Assembly: GCA_047971685.1 (NCBI GenBank)
Contig: JBKDZW010000025.1
Coordinates: 1 to 32,561 of the forward strand
Length of the DNA stretch: 32,561 nucleotides
Direction: 5' to 3'
DNA from: JAJXWB01 sp047971685
GTDB taxonomy: Bacteria > Pseudomonadota > Alphaproteobacteria > Rhizobiales > Beijerinckiaceae
Every line of letters begins with the position of its first letter. Position 1 is the stretch's first letter. This document shows, piece after piece, positions 31,326-32,561 of the stretch. Both the position numbers and the translations under genes were made by a program. The notes below the pieces were generated by a model. That model made no database searches, had not been told where the DNA came from, and saw only the letters and a list, made by a program, of their open reading frames with translations.

Positions 31326-32561
31326 ATGCGGGACGTGAAACTCCAAGACCTTAAACTTAAATCTCCGACAGATCTTTTGGCGTTTGCTGAAGAGCTCGAA
31401 GTTGAAAATGCTTCGTCCATGCGTAAGCAAGAATTAATGTTTGCTATACTTAAGCAACTTGCGCGAAACGAAGTTGAAATTATAGGCGAAGGTGTCGTTG
31501 AAGTATTGCAGGATGGATTTGGATTTTTGCGGTCCCCCGATGCAAATTACTTGGCGGGTCCAGACGATATTTATGTATCTCCGTCCCAAATACGCAGATT
31601 TGGTTTACGAACGGGCGATACTGTTGAAGGATTAATAAGAAGTCCGAAGGAAGGCGAACGTTACTTCGCTTTGCTGAAGGTTAATACAATAAATTTTGAA
31701 GATCCTGAAAAAACAAGGCATAAAGTTCACTTTGACAATCTGACGCCGCTGTATCCCGACGAACGTTTGAAACTGGAAATTGAAGATCCCACCCGGAAAG
31801 ATGTTTCTGCGCGCGTCATCGATATCGTTTCGCCGATAGGCAAGGGACAGCGCGCGCTGATCGTGGCGCCGCCGCGCACCGGCAAGACCGTGCTTTTGCA
31901 GAATATTGCGCAATCTGTCACGGCCAATCACCCGGAATGCTATCTGATTGTTCTTCTGATCGATGAACGCCCCGAGGAAGTCACGGACATGCAGAGATCC
32001 GTGAATGGCGAAGTTGTGTCTTCGACTTTCGATGAGCCGGCGGTGCGTCATGTCCAGGTCGCCGAAATGGTAATTGAAAAGGCCAAGCGCTTGGTCGAAC
32101 ATGGGCGCGACGTTGTCATTCTTCTTGATTCAATCACGCGACTGGGACGCGCGTACAACACTGTTGTTCCATCTTCCGGCAAGGTCTTGACAGGCGGCGT
32201 CGATGCTAATGCCTTGCAAAGGCCAAAGAGGTTTTTCGGCGCTGCCCGCAATATCGAGGAGGGCGGTTCTCTGACGATCATTGCGACTGCGCTTATCGAC
32301 ACCGGCTCGCGCATGGACGAAGTGATTTTCGAGGAGTTCAAAGGCACGGGCAATTCGGAAATCATTCTCGACCGCAAGGTCGCCGACAAGCGTGTGTTTC
32401 CGGCTATCGACATCACGCGGTCCGGTACGCGCAAGGAAGAGCTGCTTGTGGCCCCGGATATTCTCAAGAAGATGTATGTCCTTCGCCGCATCCTCAATCC
32501 GATGGGAACAATCGATGCAATCGAATTCCTGCTCGGCAAATTGCGCGAAACGCCGAAGGGA
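31326..32561 (+). CDS. rho: Transcription termination factor Rho, cut at the 3' end by the window
   Basis: Rho is the hexameric RNA helicase that ends transcription and silences antisense and foreign RNA. The frame runs 412 codons to the last base; families are about 420 residues, so only about the last ten and the stop are missing. It has the N-terminal Rho domain (L-K-S-P-T-D-L-L), the cold-shock-like RNA-binding domain (G-F-G-F-L-R-S, about residues 55-115) and the ATPase core with Walker A at 181-188 (A-P-P-R-T-G-K-T) and L-I-D-E-R-P-E-E-V-T-D. ATG 31326 has AAGGA nine bases upstream; ATG 31317 is too close to it. The first 140 codons are strikingly AT-rich (about 42% GC) compared with the rest (53-60%). 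Confidence 0.96.
   Translation, partial: MRDVKLQDLKLKSPTDLLAFAEELEVENASSMRKQELMFAILKQLARNEVEIIGEGVVEVLQDGFGFLRSPDANYLAGPDDIYVSPSQIRRFGLRTGDTVEGLIRSPKEGERYFALLKVNTINFEDPEKTRHKVHFDNLTPLYPDERLKLEIEDPTRKDVSARVIDIVSPIGKGQRALIVAPPRTGKTVLLQNIAQSVTANHPECYLIVLLIDERPEEVTDMQRSVNGEVVSSTFDEPAVRHVQVAEMVIEKAKRLVEHGRDVVILLDSITRLGRAYNTVVPSSGKVLTGGVDANALQRPKRFFGAARNIEEGGSLTIIATALIDTGSRMDEVIFEEFKGTGNSEIILDRKVADKRVFPAIDITRSGTRKEELLVAPDILKKMYVLRRILNPMGTIDAIEFLLGKLRETPKG

Noticed and set aside
1..32561. CRISPR arrays, insertion sequences, prophage or tRNA genes
   Set aside because: No spaced direct repeats, transposase or integrase motifs, or cloverleaf-like sequences were seen in the short intergenic gaps.

Overview
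The window is a block of chromosomal housekeeping genes from an alphaproteobacterium, most likely a Hyphomicrobiales (Rhizobiales) member; the genus cannot be fixed from sequence alone. The evidence is gene order: tsaB-rimI-plsC-miaB-phoH-ybeY-corC-lnt-XRE-metK-trmB, ubiE-ubiB-coaBC-dut, enoyl-CoA hydratase-rpsT-dnaA, and ppsR-maf-coaE-dnaQ opposite hemE-rho. Coding sequence is GC-rich, roughly 57-60% in rows I counted. No transposase, integrase, phage gene, CRISPR array, tRNA or rRNA was seen.

Layout. Positions 1-11.7 kb are on the + strand: the 3' part of trpS, an Nfu iron-sulfur carrier, then a tightly packed run for tRNA modification (tsaB, miaB, trmB), rRNA and protein maturation (ybeY, rimI), envelope lipids and lipoproteins (plsC, lnt) and S-adenosylmethionine synthesis (metK). 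From 11.7 to 13.5 kb, a YgjP-type metalloprotein and mutM are on the - strand, divergent from ubiE-ubiB-coaBC-dut (ubiquinone, coenzyme A, dUTP control). cysK, a crotonase and rpsT-dnaA follow on the + strand. From 22.5 to 26.3 kb a - strand operon reads Tim44-like, mltA, smr, XRE regulator, adenosine kinase. secB is isolated on the + strand and overlaps the 3' end of dnaQ. The - strand operon ppsR-maf-coaE-dnaQ ends at 29.77 kb. hemE and rho (cut by the window end) run rightward.

The main non-coding feature is 29770-30114, between ppsR and hemE. It has an 80-bp core of 20% GC, a near-consensus DnaA box, a near-consensus IHF site and three TTAA blocks at 10-bp intervals. It occupies the same gene context (RP001/ppsR | hemE) as the Caulobacter crescentus origin Cori, and the genes on either side are transcribed away from it. 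I read it as the chromosomal replication origin, with dnaA about 8 kb away.

Two other regulatory regions stand out. The 742-bp gap before dnaA carries eight GANTC (CcrM methylation) sites within 208 bp. The gap before metK carries an 18-bp palindrome plus a third half-site, just downstream of a gene for an XRE repressor, and then a nested hairpin that reaches the metK ribosome binding site. I found no clearly novel multi-gene system; the interesting signals are regulatory.
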